Source: Arthrobacter sp. 9V
GTDB taxonomy: Bacteria > Actinomycetota > Actinomycetes > Actinomycetales > Micrococcaceae
Assembly (NCBI RefSeq): GCF_902506065.1
Contig: NZ_LR732912.1
Coordinates: 1,813,983 to 1,877,982, forward strand
DNA length: 64,000 nucleotides
Reading direction: 5' to 3'
Shown: positions 17,869-27,298 of the stretch, piece after piece
Numbering within the stretch: the stretch's first letter is position 1
Layout: every line of letters begins with the position of its first letter
The notes under the pieces: model-generated
What the model was told of the DNA's origin: nothing
Databases searched by the model: none
Seen by the model: only the letters and a program-made list of their open reading frames with translations
Made by a program: the position numbers and the translations under genes

Positions 17869-18999
17869 GTGACGGTAATGGATGTTGAAGCGCTCTTGGG
17901 TAGTTTGAGCAGGCTTCCTGACGTCGAAGCGGAGAATCTGCAGGCCTTTGACGCCACAGACAGGCTTCTGCTGGAAACGGCTGCAGATCTGCTTGCCCCC
18001 GACACCAAGGTAGTTGTCATTGGCGACCGCTACGGCGCTCTGACTTTGGGCGCCCTGGCCGGGCTCGGCGTTGGACATGTACGCGTCAACCAGGATCTTT
18101 TCACCGGAAGGCTTGCGCTGAAACGCAACGCCGCATCTTCCGGTTTGGATGGTCTCTTCACTGAGCACCCGTTGGGCCGGGAATTACTTGATGAGGCCGA
18201 CGTCGTGCTTCTGCAGTTGCCTAAATCGCTGGCTGAGTTGGAGGAAATCGCCGACGCCGTTGCCAGGTTTGCAGCCCCGCATGCAGTCCTGCTCGCCGGG
18301 GGTCGCGTCAAGCACATGTCCCTTGGCATGAATGCAGTACTGGAACGTTATTTCTCCTCAGTCCAGCCGCAACTTGCCCGTCGGAAGTCCCGGGTCCTGA
18401 TGGCGCGGGACCCCAAGTCAATTTCTGTTGAGCTTCCCTTTCCGGTGGTGGAAACCCTCCCGGAACTGGGCATTACAGTGTGTGCGCACGGTGCGGCTTT
18501 CTCCGGCGCCCGCCTGGACATAGGTACACGCTATCTGCTGACGTTCATGGACCGTATGCCGCCCGCCCGGCGGGCTGTGGACCTGGGTTGCGGAACCGGT
18601 ATTCTCGCCACCATGTACGCCCTTCGGCATCCGGAAGCCCGCGTAGTGGCCACCGACCAATCCGCGGCGGCCGTGTCATCAGCCAAGGCCACCGCAGCGG
18701 CGAACGGGCTGGGCGGGAGGGTGGTGGTGATTCACGATGACGCCATGTCCACCTTGGAGCCGGGCAGCGCAGACCTCATCCTTCTGAACCCTCCGTTCCA
18801 CTTGGGAGCCAGCGTGCACGCAGGGGCCGCGCTGAAAATGTTTCAGGCCGCAGCCCGGGTCCTCGCTCCGGGCGGCGAGTTGTGGACCGTCTACAACAGC
18901 CACTTGCAATACAGGGCTGCCCTTGAACGGCAGATCGGGCCAACAGTGGAGGAAGGCCGGAATCCGAAATTCACGGTAACGCGCAGCCGCAAGTCCTGA
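17869..18999 (+). CDS. Class I SAM-dependent methyltransferase (RsmC/RlmG-like)
   Basis: A 376-residue protein with an N-terminal non-catalytic half and a C-terminal Rossmann methyltransferase domain. Motif I is VDLGCGTGIL (about 240), and motif IV LLNPPFHLGASVH carries the NPPF signature of N-methyltransferases acting on guanine or adenine exocyclic amines. The two-half arrangement matches RsmC/RlmG 23S/16S m2G methyltransferases, so an rRNA substrate is likely. GTG 17869 has AGCGAGAA well spaced; ATG 17878 is an alternative. The open frame before it, to 17713, lacks conserved sequence. Confidence 0.88.
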   Translation: MTVMDVEALLGSLSRLPDVEAENLQAFDATDRLLLETAADLLAPDTKVVVIGDRYGALTLGALAGLGVGHVRVNQDLFTGRLALKRNAASSGLDGLFTEHPLGRELLDEADVVLLQLPKSLAELEEIADAVARFAAPHAVLLAGGRVKHMSLGMNAVLERYFSSVQPQLARRKSRVLMARDPKSISVELPFPVVETLPELGITVCAHGAAFSGARLDIGTRYLLTFMDRMPPARRAVDLGCGTGILATMYALRHPEARVVATDQSAAAVSSAKATAAANGLGGRVVVIHDDAMSTLEPGSADLILLNPPFHLGASVHAGAALKMFQAAARVLAPGGELWTVYNSHLQYRAALERQIGPTVEEGRNPKFTVTRSRKS

Positions 19000-19108
19000 G
19001 CGGAATCCAAAAGCAGTTGAGCGCATGCCGGCCACTGCACTCCAACGGCATCGTTACCAAGCCCTGATGCCGGTGTCCGCGTGTGCTCATATCCGTAAGG
19101 GCAGCGGT

Positions 19109-19118
19109 ATCGTACGAT
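19109..19118. promoter_or_regulatory. Short palindrome in the ROK-gene promoter region
   Basis: ATCGTACGAT, a perfect 10-bp palindrome 51 bases before the ROK regulator start. It may be an operator, but such a short palindrome can arise by chance. Confidence 0.3.
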
Positions 19119-19169
19119 TCAGACAAAGACCAACATCGACGAAGTTCATCCCAATGACGAGGGGCATCA

Positions 19170-20420
19170 GTGACTGAGATCCGGCAGCCGACACCGAGGC
19201 GCGGAACCAACCTTCCCCGCATGGGGGACTTCAATCTAACCGTCATTCTGGAGGCGATCCGCCGCTCATCAGGCGGCCTTAGCCGCGTTGAGTTGGCCCA
19301 GATCGTGGGCCTCTCCCCGCAGACGATTTCCAACATTTCCAGACGTCTGCTGGATCAGCAGTTGATCATGGAGGCCGGCAAGGAAGGGTCAGGGCCCGGC
19401 AAGCCCAGGACCATACTGCGCCTTAACCCAGCCGGGATGTACGCTGTGGGCGTTCACCTGGACCCGGCCGTCATTACCTTTGTTGTTCTGGATCTGCTCG
19501 GTGACGTCGTCAAGCATTCCCGCATGGCCACCCCCGGCGGGGATCCGGCAGGGGTAATCACCAGCATCGCAGGACAGATCAATATCCTCATCGAGGAATC
19601 AGGGGTGGATGCGTCCAAGATCGCCGGACTGGGCGTCGCTGTTCCCGGCCCGATCGACCTCGACGAAGGTTCTGTGGTGGAGCCGCCGCTCCTGACGCGA
19701 TGGAACCGCGTACGGATCAGGGAAGCTTTGGCCGAAGCGACCGGCATGGAAACGCTGGTAGACAAGGATGTGACCAGCGCCGCTGTGGCGGAAACCTGGG
19801 CTGGCGGAGCCAGCGGTGCCGGAAGCTTCGTGTTCATGTACATGGGAACCGGCATCGGCTGTGGCATTGTCCTCAATGACGAAGTAGTGCGCGGGACCTC
19901 GGGCAATGCTGGCGAAATCGGACACATCGTCGTAGACCCCGGCGGTCCGCAGTGTGACTGTGGGCTGCGTGGCTGCGTGAAATCCTCGTGCATCCCGCAG
20001 GTGCTGGTGGCCGAGGCCGAGGCCGCTGGTGTTCTGGAAGGGCACCGGGCCGGAGCGGACGGGCCTGAAGTCCAGGAAAGATACGCCCAGTTGTGCGACG
20101 CTGCAGATGCCGGTGACAGTAAGGCAATCGCCATCCTGGACAAGTCCGCAACACTGGTTGCACGTGCCGTTTCCGTAGTGACCAACACTCTGGACGTGGA
20201 GCGCGTCGTCTTCGGCGGTCCGTTTTGGGGGCGCATGGCGCCGTACTTCATGGCCCGCGTTCCGGAACTGTTGGAGAAAAACAACGCAGCCCGCATGATC
20301 CACGATCTCGAGGTTGTGGGTTCCGGGGTAGGTGAAGACGTTGGCGCCATTGGTGCAGCCTGCTTGGTTTTGGAGCACATGCTGGCACCGCGGGCGCAGC
20401 GGCTCCTGCTGGAAGGCTAG
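19170..20420 (+). CDS. ROK-family transcriptional regulator
   Basis: A 416-residue NagC/XylR-type protein. The N-terminal winged helix-turn-helix (residues about 20-75; LSRVELAQIVGLSPQTISNI) is followed by a ROK sugar-kinase-like domain with the zinc region GEIGHIVVDPGG and CDCGLRGCVKSS (CxCGxxGC), plus GTGIGCGIVLNDE. It probably senses a sugar or sugar phosphate and controls the ABC importer that begins 101 bases downstream. GTG 19170 is preceded by GAGGGG. Confidence 0.93.
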   Translation: MTEIRQPTPRRGTNLPRMGDFNLTVILEAIRRSSGGLSRVELAQIVGLSPQTISNISRRLLDQQLIMEAGKEGSGPGKPRTILRLNPAGMYAVGVHLDPAVITFVVLDLLGDVVKHSRMATPGGDPAGVITSIAGQINILIEESGVDASKIAGLGVAVPGPIDLDEGSVVEPPLLTRWNRVRIREALAEATGMETLVDKDVTSAAVAETWAGGASGAGSFVFMYMGTGIGCGIVLNDEVVRGTSGNAGEIGHIVVDPGGPQCDCGLRGCVKSSCIPQVLVAEAEAAGVLEGHRAGADGPEVQERYAQLCDAADAGDSKAIAILDKSATLVARAVSVVTNTLDVERVVFGGPFWGRMAPYFMARVPELLEKNNAARMIHDLEVVGSGVGEDVGAIGAACLVLEHMLAPRAQRLLLEG

Positions 20421-20521
20421 CTTCAGGCAGGACAAGTAAATATCCACAAGGCTCGGCCACGTCGCAGGTGTGTCACGGTGAAGCATGGGGGCTGCAGCCA
20501 CGTTCGACTGAATGGAGCAAC

Positions 20522-21895
20522 ATGCGCCGCCCAGTGATAAAAGCACAGGTGAAGTTCGCCGCCGCCCTTGTTTCAGTCGCTGCCGTACTTGCGGCAGCGA
20601 CGTCTTGTTCTTCAACGCCTGAATCTGCGGCGGGCAAATCCCTGAAGATCGTTTATCAGAAGACCAATTCGTTCACGGCCTTGGACGAGGCCATGCAGGA
20701 CGCAAAGAAAGAATTCGAAGCCTCCAACACCGGAGTGACAGTGGACCTCCAGCCCATCCAGGCCGATGACGACGATTATGGGACCAAGCTGGCCTTGGCT
20801 CAGCGGTCGGGTGACACGGCACCGGATGTCTTCTATGAGGACACTTTCAAGGTGCGTTCCGACGTCGACGCCGGCTACCTGCTCAAGTTGGACGGTTATC
20901 TTGAGAAATGGGATGACTGGTCGGAGTTCAACGAAGCAGCCAAGGAGGCCGGCCGTGCGGACGATGGCGGTATCTATGCGGTTCCGTTGGGCACCGATAC
21001 CCGGGCAATCTGGTACAACAAGGCTGTCCTGCAGAAGGCTGGAATTGCGGTGCCTTGGCAGCCGAAAACCTGGGACGAGATTCTGAGCGCTGCCCGCGCA
21101 ATGAAGGCCGCAGATCCCAATGTCATCCCCTTCAATATGTATGCAGGTAAGGGCACCGGCGAAGGGACTGTCATGCAGGGCTTTTACGAGCTGCTGTATG
21201 GCACGGACAGCAGTTTGTATGACCCGGGTGAAAAGAAATGGGTAGTGGGTTCCCAGGGATTCACCGACTCCTTGGCATTCCTGAAGACTCTGTATGACGA
21301 GAAACTCGCCGTGAGTCCCGCCGAAGCGCTGGACGCCAACGTCTGGAAGAAGGTTTTTGGCGAGTGGTTCCCGCAAGGCAAACTTGGCGCAACCGTGGAA
21401 GGTTCCTATTCGCCGTCGTTCTGGCAGAAAGGCGGCACCTATGAGTGGGCCGGCTATGAGCAGGACATGGGCGTAGCGATGTTCCCTACACAGAAGGGGC
21501 AGGATCCCGGCGGCGTGAGCATGTCCGGCGGTTGGACCTTGGCTGTGGGGGCCAAGAGCAAGAACCCTGAGCTTGCCTTTAGCTTCCTTACCACCGTGCT
21601 GAACAAGAAGAATGCCCTTGCCTACAACGTCAGCAATTCCCAGATCGCCGTGCGGACCGACGTTGCCTCCGAGCCTGATTACTTGGCAGCCAACCCGTTT
21701 GTGAAGGATGTATCGGACTTGGTGAAAGTGACGCACTACCGGCCTGCGACCGCCGATTACCCCCGGATTTCCACTGCCGTCCAAGTAGCTACTGAGTCGG
21801 TCATCACGGGTAAGCAAAGTCCTGAGGACGCAGCGGCTGAATACGATGCCACCGTCCGTAAGCTGGTAGGTGAGGACAAGGTCCTGGAGAAATGA
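20522..21895 (+). CDS. Sugar ABC transporter substrate-binding lipoprotein
   Basis: A 457-residue CUT1-family solute-binding protein. The N-terminus is a lipoprotein signal (about 10-35) ending in a lipobox with the cysteine in AATSCSS. The mature part begins with LKIVYQKTNSF and contains DVFYEDTFKVRSDVDAGYLL and GVSMSGGWTLAVGA, typical of extracellular sugar-binding proteins. GGAG stands six bases before ATG 20522. It is the first gene of a three-gene import operon, overlapping the permease by four bases. The substrate is not deducible; an oligosaccharide or glycoside is likely from the ROK neighbour. Confidence 0.93.
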   Translation: MRRPVIKAQVKFAAALVSVAAVLAAATSCSSTPESAAGKSLKIVYQKTNSFTALDEAMQDAKKEFEASNTGVTVDLQPIQADDDDYGTKLALAQRSGDTAPDVFYEDTFKVRSDVDAGYLLKLDGYLEKWDDWSEFNEAAKEAGRADDGGIYAVPLGTDTRAIWYNKAVLQKAGIAVPWQPKTWDEILSAARAMKAADPNVIPFNMYAGKGTGEGTVMQGFYELLYGTDSSLYDPGEKKWVVGSQGFTDSLAFLKTLYDEKLAVSPAEALDANVWKKVFGEWFPQGKLGATVEGSYSPSFWQKGGTYEWAGYEQDMGVAMFPTQKGQDPGGVSMSGGWTLAVGAKSKNPELAFSFLTTVLNKKNALAYNVSNSQIAVRTDVASEPDYLAANPFVKDVSDLVKVTHYRPATADYPRISTAVQVATESVITGKQSPEDAAAEYDATVRKLVGEDKVLEK

Positions 21896-22761
21896 GAATT
21901 CGCCGCTTCCTGCGGCTGCTCCCGGTAGTTCCGTCTGTTCTTCTGCTCCTGGTATTCCTGCTGGCTCCAGTGCTGTGGTCCTTTTACGCATCGTTTACGG
22001 ACGCCGCGTTGTCGGGGAAGGCTGCGAGGGATCCGCAGTGGGTGGGTGCGGAGAACTATGTTCGGATGTTCAGCGATGACTCCTTCCCGTTGGCGGCGTG
22101 GCTTACGGTGGTGTTCGTTGCCGCGTCCGCCGTGGTGGGACAGAACGTGTTGGGCTTGGGCATTGCCTTGCTGATGACGCGATCGCGCAGGGCAACGGCA
22201 TCGTGGGTAGGAACCGCCGTGGTGGCTGCTTGGGTGCTTCCTGAGATTGTGGCAGCGTTTGCCGCGTATGCCTACTTCAACAGGGACGGAACGCTCAACC
22301 AAGTGCTGGGTTCCTTTGGAGGCGAGGGACCGGATTGGTTGTACTCGTTTCCCTTGGTGGCAATCGTTCTGGCGAACACGTGGCGGGGGACTGCTTTCTC
22401 CATGTTGGTCTACAGGGCAGCGTTGGCCGATGTTCCCCGCGATGTGGCAGAAGCGGCACTTATGGATGGCGCCCGAGGCTGGCAACGGCTCGCCTTCATC
22501 ACGCTTCCGCTGATACGGAGCAGCATAGCCACCAACCTGATGCTGATCACGCTTCAGACGTTAGCCGTGTTTACCCTGATCTGGGTGATGACTGCAGGCG
22601 GTCCTGCCAATGCCAGCACCACGTTGCCCGTATTGGCGTATCAGGAGGCCTTCAAGTTCGGTGACATCGGCTACGGCACCGCTGTTGCTTCCGTACTGAT
22701 TCTCCTGGGCATGGTTTTCGGTGTGGTGTACGTCCGGCTGCTACGGGAGCAACGGGCATGA
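21892..22761 (+). CDS. Sugar ABC transporter permease (MalF-like)
   Basis: A 289-residue inner-membrane protein with six predicted helices and the EAA loop AEAALMDGARGWQRLAFITLP (about 184-204) that contacts the ATPase. It overlaps the binding-protein gene by four bases and the next permease by four, so expression is tightly coupled. Confidence 0.94.
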   Translation: MRIRRFLRLLPVVPSVLLLLVFLLAPVLWSFYASFTDAALSGKAARDPQWVGAENYVRMFSDDSFPLAAWLTVVFVAASAVVGQNVLGLGIALLMTRSRRATASWVGTAVVAAWVLPEIVAAFAAYAYFNRDGTLNQVLGSFGGEGPDWLYSFPLVAIVLANTWRGTAFSMLVYRAALADVPRDVAEAALMDGARGWQRLAFITLPLIRSSIATNLMLITLQTLAVFTLIWVMTAGGPANASTTLPVLAYQEAFKFGDIGYGTAVASVLILLGMVFGVVYVRLLREQRA

Positions 22762-23576
22762 TCACCAGGGCCAAACCGGGTGCGGACATCGCTTTGGCGG
22801 TAATCGGTGTGTGCTTTGTTGCGCCGTTGCTGTGGTTGCTGTTGGCAGCCTTCGATCCGCATGCCGGTTACCAGACCAAAGTTCCGGTGGCGCCATCGGT
22901 TGAGAATTTCCGTGCTGTGATGACTCCAGAGTTGTTGTTCCGGCCTTTGGCCAACAGTTTCCTGTTGTCAGCGGGTACTGCCGTGGTCAATGTCGTTGCT
23001 GCTGTTCTCGCCGCGTATCCGTTGTCCAGGTACCAGTCCCGGTTCAATAAGCCGTTCTTGTATACGGTGCTGTTTGGAACGTCGTTGCCGGTGACGGCCA
23101 TCATGGTGCCTGTCTACGGTCTGTTTGTTCAGCTGCAGTTTCTGGATTCCATGGCGGCCACAATCTTTTTCATGGCCACCACCACTTTGCCCATGGCGAT
23201 TTGGATGACCAAGAACTTCATGGATTCGGTGCCTCTTGAATTGGAGGAAGCAGCGTGGGTGGACGGGGCATCGAGCCTTGTAGCACTGAGGCGCGTTGTG
23301 TTGCCGCTGATGAGGCAGGGCCTGGGAGTGGTGTTTATCTTCGTTTTCATCCAGGCATGGGGGAACTTCTTCGTCCCTTTCATCCTGTTGCTGTCCACCG
23401 GCAAGCAGCCGGCCGCGGTGTCCATCTTCAGTTTCTTCGGCCAGCACGGCGCTATTGCTTATGGCCAGCTGGCGGCGTTCTCCATTCTCTATTCGGTTCC
23501 TGTGCTGGTGCTTTACGCGCTGGTATTCCGTGGCATGGGAAACTCATTCGCCCTCTCCGGCGCTATGAAGGGCTAG
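22758..23576 (+). CDS. Sugar ABC transporter permease (MalG-like)
   Basis: A 272-residue partner permease with six helices and the EAA motif LEEAAWVDGASSLVALRRVV (about 160-179). It completes the membrane heterodimer. No ATP-binding subunit follows: the next gene is on the other strand. Actinobacterial CUT1 importers commonly share one MsiK-type ATPase encoded elsewhere, which is the likely situation here. Confidence 0.94.
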   Translation: MITRAKPGADIALAVIGVCFVAPLLWLLLAAFDPHAGYQTKVPVAPSVENFRAVMTPELLFRPLANSFLLSAGTAVVNVVAAVLAAYPLSRYQSRFNKPFLYTVLFGTSLPVTAIMVPVYGLFVQLQFLDSMAATIFFMATTTLPMAIWMTKNFMDSVPLELEEAAWVDGASSLVALRRVVLPLMRQGLGVVFIFVFIQAWGNFFVPFILLLSTGKQPAAVSIFSFFGQHGAIAYGQLAAFSILYSVPVLVLYALVFRGMGNSFALSGAMKG

Positions 23577-23583
23577 CTGTTTT

Positions 23584-23787
23584 TCAGTCGATGTCCTCGA
23601 TGATTTCGCCGTAAGGTATTGATTCGTCCAGGTGGGCTTGGTGGCCCGTGGACCCTGTGTTGTAAACAATCCGGACTCCGTGCCGTTGGTCCGCTGCGGA
23701 TTGGAGCAGGACCGGCCGTACGGCGTCAATGACGTGCTGGTCCTGGGAAGCGAGGTAGTTCTGATAGGCGGCTGGTAGCTGATGCAT
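23584..23787 (-). CDS. Small hypothetical protein
   Basis: A 67-residue acidic protein (ends EIIEDID) with no membrane segment or known motif. ATG 23787 has GGAGG about 12 bases upstream, which supports expression. It lies convergent to the ABC permease with seven bases between stop codons. I do not recognise the family. Confidence 0.55.
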   Translation of the reverse strand: MHQLPAAYQNYLASQDQHVIDAVRPVLLQSAADQRHGVRIVYNTGSTGHQAHLDESIPYGEIIEDID

Positions 23788-23902
23788 GGCAAAAGGATAG
23801 ACCTCCGGAGTCCACATGGGGAGGGGTCCCCATTGCGGGGTGGATCCAGGAAGGCTTGGATAGAGTGGCCGTTTGACATCAACGCCAGCGAGGGGACCAC
23901 GA

Positions 23903-24910
23903 GTGCAACAGATCACAGCCATGGCCGGAATCGATGCCCCGGATATGGCGCGTGCCCAGCAACTCGTGGGCAGCATCGTCCGCAGCTTCGAAAATAAAGT
24001 GGTGGGCCAGGCGAGGCTGCGTGAGACGTTGGTTATCGGCTTGTTGACCGGGGGCCATGTGCTGTTGGAAAGCGTGCCCGGCCTGGCCAAGACAACAGCG
24101 GCTCAGGCCATAGCTGAGTCGGTGAGTGCAGAATTCCGCCGGATACAGTGCACACCGGACCTGCTGCCCAGCGACATCGCGGGTACGCAGATTTTCGACG
24201 CCGCCAAAGGTACTTTCGTCACGCAACTGGGACCGGTTCACGCCAACATTGTCCTGTTGGACGAGATCAACCGATCAAGTGCCAAGACGCAGAGTGCCAT
24301 GCTCGAAGCGATGCAGGAACGTCAGACCTCCATCGGCGGCGAGTCCTATCCTTTGCCGCAGCCCTTCCTGGTGCTCGCCACACAGAACCCCATCGAGCAG
24401 GAAGGGACGTATCGTCTTCCGGAAGCACAGATGGACAGGTTCATGCTCAAGGACGTTCTTGACTATCCGAGCCCTGCGGAGGAAGCCGAAGTCATCCGGC
24501 GGATTGACTCCGGAGTATTCAGTGCGGAACAGAAGCCTCCGGCCGCTGCCTCCCTTGACGCTGTGATGCAGGTTCAGGAATTGGTTCGCAGGGTATATAT
24601 AGATCCGGCGATCGTTCGCTACATAGTGGGGCTCGCGTATGTCACCCGCAATGCTTCACAGTATCTGGAGCCCCGGCTGGCCAACGTGGTGGAATTCGGG
24701 GCCAGCCCGCGGGCGAGCATAGCGTTCAGCCAGGCAGCACGCGCCATGGCCCTGCTCAAGGGGCGTGACCACGTCATTCCTGAGGACGTCAAAAACCTCG
24801 CGCATCGGATCCTTCGTCACCGCATCATCCTCGGATTCGATGCTGTGGTTGAGGAAATTTCCGTAGAAACCGTGATCGATGCCGTGTTGGCATCCGTTCA
24901 GACGCCGTAG
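23903..24910 (+). CDS. MoxR-family AAA+ ATPase
   Basis: A 335-residue AAA+ ATPase. Walker A is ESVPGLAKTTAAQ (about 55-67), Walker B LLDEINRSSAKTQSAML, and the sensor region ATQNPIEQEGTYRLPEAQ. MoxR proteins act as chaperones activating VWA-domain partners, two of which are encoded just downstream. GTG 23903 is preceded by GCGAGGGGA; the upstream TTG 23873 is less likely. It is the first gene of a six-gene operon reaching 29000. Confidence 0.95.
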   Translation: MQQITAMAGIDAPDMARAQQLVGSIVRSFENKVVGQARLRETLVIGLLTGGHVLLESVPGLAKTTAAQAIAESVSAEFRRIQCTPDLLPSDIAGTQIFDAAKGTFVTQLGPVHANIVLLDEINRSSAKTQSAMLEAMQERQTSIGGESYPLPQPFLVLATQNPIEQEGTYRLPEAQMDRFMLKDVLDYPSPAEEAEVIRRIDSGVFSAEQKPPAAASLDAVMQVQELVRRVYIDPAIVRYIVGLAYVTRNASQYLEPRLANVVEFGASPRASIAFSQAARAMALLKGRDHVIPEDVKNLAHRILRHRIILGFDAVVEEISVETVIDAVLASVQTP

Positions 24911-24922
24911 CGGGGCCGGCAC

Positions 24923-25876
24923 GTGCCCAGCCTCCTCCGCCGCGTTAAATCGAAGATGTTCATCTTCGCCCACCGCCGGACACTGACCCTACTGGACGGC
25001 GAATACGGTTCGGTTTTCAAAGGCCGCAGCCTGGACTTCGATGAACTGCGCGCGTATGTCCCTGGCGACGAGGTCCGGGACATCGACTGGAAGGCCACTG
25101 CCCGCCACGGGTCACCACTGGTCAAGCGCTACGTGGCAGTTCGCCGCCACTCCGTCCTCCTGTTGGTGGATACGGGCAGGAACATGGCCGCGCAAGCATT
25201 GTCCGGGGAGCCCAAGAAGGACATTGCCGTCCATGCAGCCGGAGTGCTGGGTTACCTGGCTTCCCGTCACGGTGACGACGTCGGTCTCCTGCACGGGAAC
25301 GCCACTGCGTCCAAGTACCTCCCGCCCAGCAGCGGCGAAGAGCATCTGGAAAGGCTGCTCCGCGAAGTGGATGCGAGCGCATCCCTGGAGGCGCCGGCCA
25401 GTGGGATCGCCGAACAGTTGGATTACGTGTTGAGGTACTTGAAGGGCCGTTTGCTCATTGTCGCCGTTGCGGATGAGTTCCTGCCCGATACCCGTACGGA
25501 GACTTTGATGCGCAGGCTGCGCGGCCGGCACGAAGTACTGTGGTTGACCGTGCGTGACGCCCGACTCGCTGCCGGGCCCGACGCCGAACCCATTGAAGGG
25601 TCAGGGAGCCTTATGGCCGAGAGCACCGATGTAGGCACGGGGCAAGGAATTCCCTTTTCCCTGGCCATAAACGCGAAGGTTCGTGCCGCCTACGCTGCGG
25701 CAACACTGGAACGCGAGAGGCAGCGGCGGGAAGTGTTCTACCGGCTCGGGATTGCAGAGGAACAAACAACCGGCAGTGAAGACGTCCTGACCTCAGTCTT
25801 CGCACTCCTCGAAAAGCACCGCTCACGGGCTTTCACGGCAAAGACCTCCGGCAGGGGCGGTACCCGTGCAGGATGA
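24923..25876 (+). CDS. DUF58 domain protein
   Basis: A 317-residue protein of the DUF58 family that accompanies MoxR. It has the diagnostic PGDEVRDIDWKATARHG (about 49-65) and a VWA-like fold after it (VLLLVDTGRNMAAQ, with a degenerate metal site). The GTG start is 12 bases after moxR, and the gene overlaps the next by 11 bases. A role as scaffold or activator in the MoxR-VWA membrane complex is inferred. Confidence 0.92.
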   Translation: MPSLLRRVKSKMFIFAHRRTLTLLDGEYGSVFKGRSLDFDELRAYVPGDEVRDIDWKATARHGSPLVKRYVAVRRHSVLLLVDTGRNMAAQALSGEPKKDIAVHAAGVLGYLASRHGDDVGLLHGNATASKYLPPSSGEEHLERLLREVDASASLEAPASGIAEQLDYVLRYLKGRLLIVAVADEFLPDTRTETLMRRLRGRHEVLWLTVRDARLAAGPDAEPIEGSGSLMAESTDVGTGQGIPFSLAINAKVRAAYAAATLERERQRREVFYRLGIAEEQTTGSEDVLTSVFALLEKHRSRAFTAKTSGRGGTRAG

Positions 25877-26336
25877 CGCAGGCTTCTATTCACCTCTGCA
25901 GTATCAACCGCACTGGTTATGGCTTGGAATCGTACTGGTGTTCCTCATTGGAGCCTGGTACGCGTGGATCCTCCTGTCCGGCCGCCAGAAGGCTCCAGCC
26001 CACCCGGGTGCTCCGGCCCCACGTTTTCCTAACCTTGAGTCACTTCGAACCGCTTGCCTGGCTGCAATCGACGCCACAGCAACGGACGCCGACGCCGGCC
26101 GCTTGCCCGAGCGCGACGCCCACCAAAAGCTGAGCTTGCTCGTGCGCGAGTTCGCCGGAGCAGCCACCGGCCTGCCCATGACCTCCATGACCCTCGAAGA
26201 CCTCCACCGCCACGAATTCAAAGACCTGGCATCAGGTATAGCCGGAATCTATCCCAACGAATTCGCATCCGTGCCGGTTCACTCCGTCAGGCATTCAGCA
26301 GAAGCCGCGCGAGAGGTGGTGCGCGCATGGAACTGA
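25866..26336 (+). CDS. DUF4381-like single-pass membrane protein of the MoxR/VWA operon
   Basis: A 156-residue protein with one membrane helix near the N-terminus (residues about 17-38, WLWLGIVLVFLIGAWYAWIL) and a cytoplasmic helical domain (LSLLVREFAGAATGLP). Its position between the DUF58 and VWA genes matches the BatA/BatB accessory protein usually annotated DUF4381. It overlaps both neighbours (11 and 10 bases), indicating translational coupling. Confidence 0.78.
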   Translation: MQDDAGFYSPLQYQPHWLWLGIVLVFLIGAWYAWILLSGRQKAPAHPGAPAPRFPNLESLRTACLAAIDATATDADAGRLPERDAHQKLSLLVREFAGAATGLPMTSMTLEDLHRHEFKDLASGIAGIYPNEFASVPVHSVRHSAEAAREVVRAWN

Positions 26337-27298
26337 GCTACTGGTGGATACTTCCCTTGGCCGCAGCAGCGGTGACCTTCACCGCCTGGCTGTATGGCCG
26401 TCGTCGTTCCTCAAAGACCAGACCCATCGCCCACGGTGAACGGCTCACCGGTCTCCCTGAATACCAGCAGGCCCTACGCCGGCACCGCACACGCCTGGCG
26501 CTCGCAGTGGTGTTGGGCGCGGTGTTCCTCGCTGCCACCGTCACGGCCGCGGCGAGACCCGTCCACCGCACAACAGAACAACCGGAAATCAGGAACAGGG
26601 ACATTGTGCTGTGCCTTGACGTGTCCGGGTCCATGACCAGCACAGACGCCGCCATCGCAGCAGTATTCGAAGACCTGGCCAAGGAATTCGACGGTGAAAG
26701 AATCGGGATGGTCATCTTCGACAGCAGCAGCGTCCAACTCTTCCCGCTCACCGACGACTACCAATTCGCCGCCCAACAGCTCACCCAAGCCAAGGAAGCC
26801 TTGGACAGCGGTACAGGGTCCTTCTTTGACGGCACCTGGAACGGAGAAGGCTCCTCCCTCATAGGTGACGGGCTGGCATCCTGCGTGCAGAGCTTCCCCG
26901 GCACCGAGGCAGGGGAGCGCTCGCGGTCCGTGGTTCTGGCCACGGACAACTTCCTCTCCGGTGAACCCATCTTTACCTTGGAGGAAGCCGCAGCCGTGGC
27001 CGCCGACAAAAAAGTAAAGGTCCACGCGCTCAACCCCGGAGACATGGACTATGGCGGGCAACCCGAGCAGCCCGGAGGCCTGCTCAAGGCAGCAGCTGAA
27101 CAAACCGGTGGCAGCTACTTCACCTTGGATAGCCCGGACGCCGTGCCGGGCATCGTCCGGAAAGTGCAGGAGACTGAAGCCGCCAGCTACCGTGCAGCGC
27201 CCCGGGTAGCGATTGCTGACGCCCCGGACTGGCCATTGGGAGTCGCCTTGCTTGCCGGTACAGGCATGCTGCTGCTGGGATGGCGGCTGGAACCATGA
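26327..27298 (+). CDS. VWA-domain membrane protein (BatA-like)
   Basis: A 323-residue protein: membrane helices at about 6-22 and 50-70, then a von Willebrand A domain with an intact MIDAS start (LCLDVSGSMTSTDA) and TDNFLSGEP, and a C-terminal helix (about 300-318). The domain faces outward between the helices. It resembles BatA of aerotolerance-type loci and is the probable client of the MoxR ATPase. Codon use is visibly C- and A-rich and G-poor compared with the flanks (see findings). Confidence 0.9.
   Translation: MELSYWWILPLAAAAVTFTAWLYGRRRSSKTRPIAHGERLTGLPEYQQALRRHRTRLALAVVLGAVFLAATVTAAARPVHRTTEQPEIRNRDIVLCLDVSGSMTSTDAAIAAVFEDLAKEFDGERIGMVIFDSSSVQLFPLTDDYQFAAQQLTQAKEALDSGTGSFFDGTWNGEGSSLIGDGLASCVQSFPGTEAGERSRSVVLATDNFLSGEPIFTLEEAAAVAADKKVKVHALNPGDMDYGGQPEQPGGLLKAAAEQTGGSYFTLDSPDAVPGIVRKVQETEAASYRAAPRVAIADAPDWPLGVALLAGTGMLLLGWRLEP

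Noticed and set aside
19109..19118. ROK operator as a firm call
   Set aside because: A 10-base palindrome is short enough to occur by chance; it is kept as a weak candidate only.
20612..21991. 459-codon minus-strand frame opposite the sugar-binding-protein gene
   Set aside because: The plus-strand gene has a lipoprotein signal, family motifs and overlapping permeases; the antisense frame has no support.
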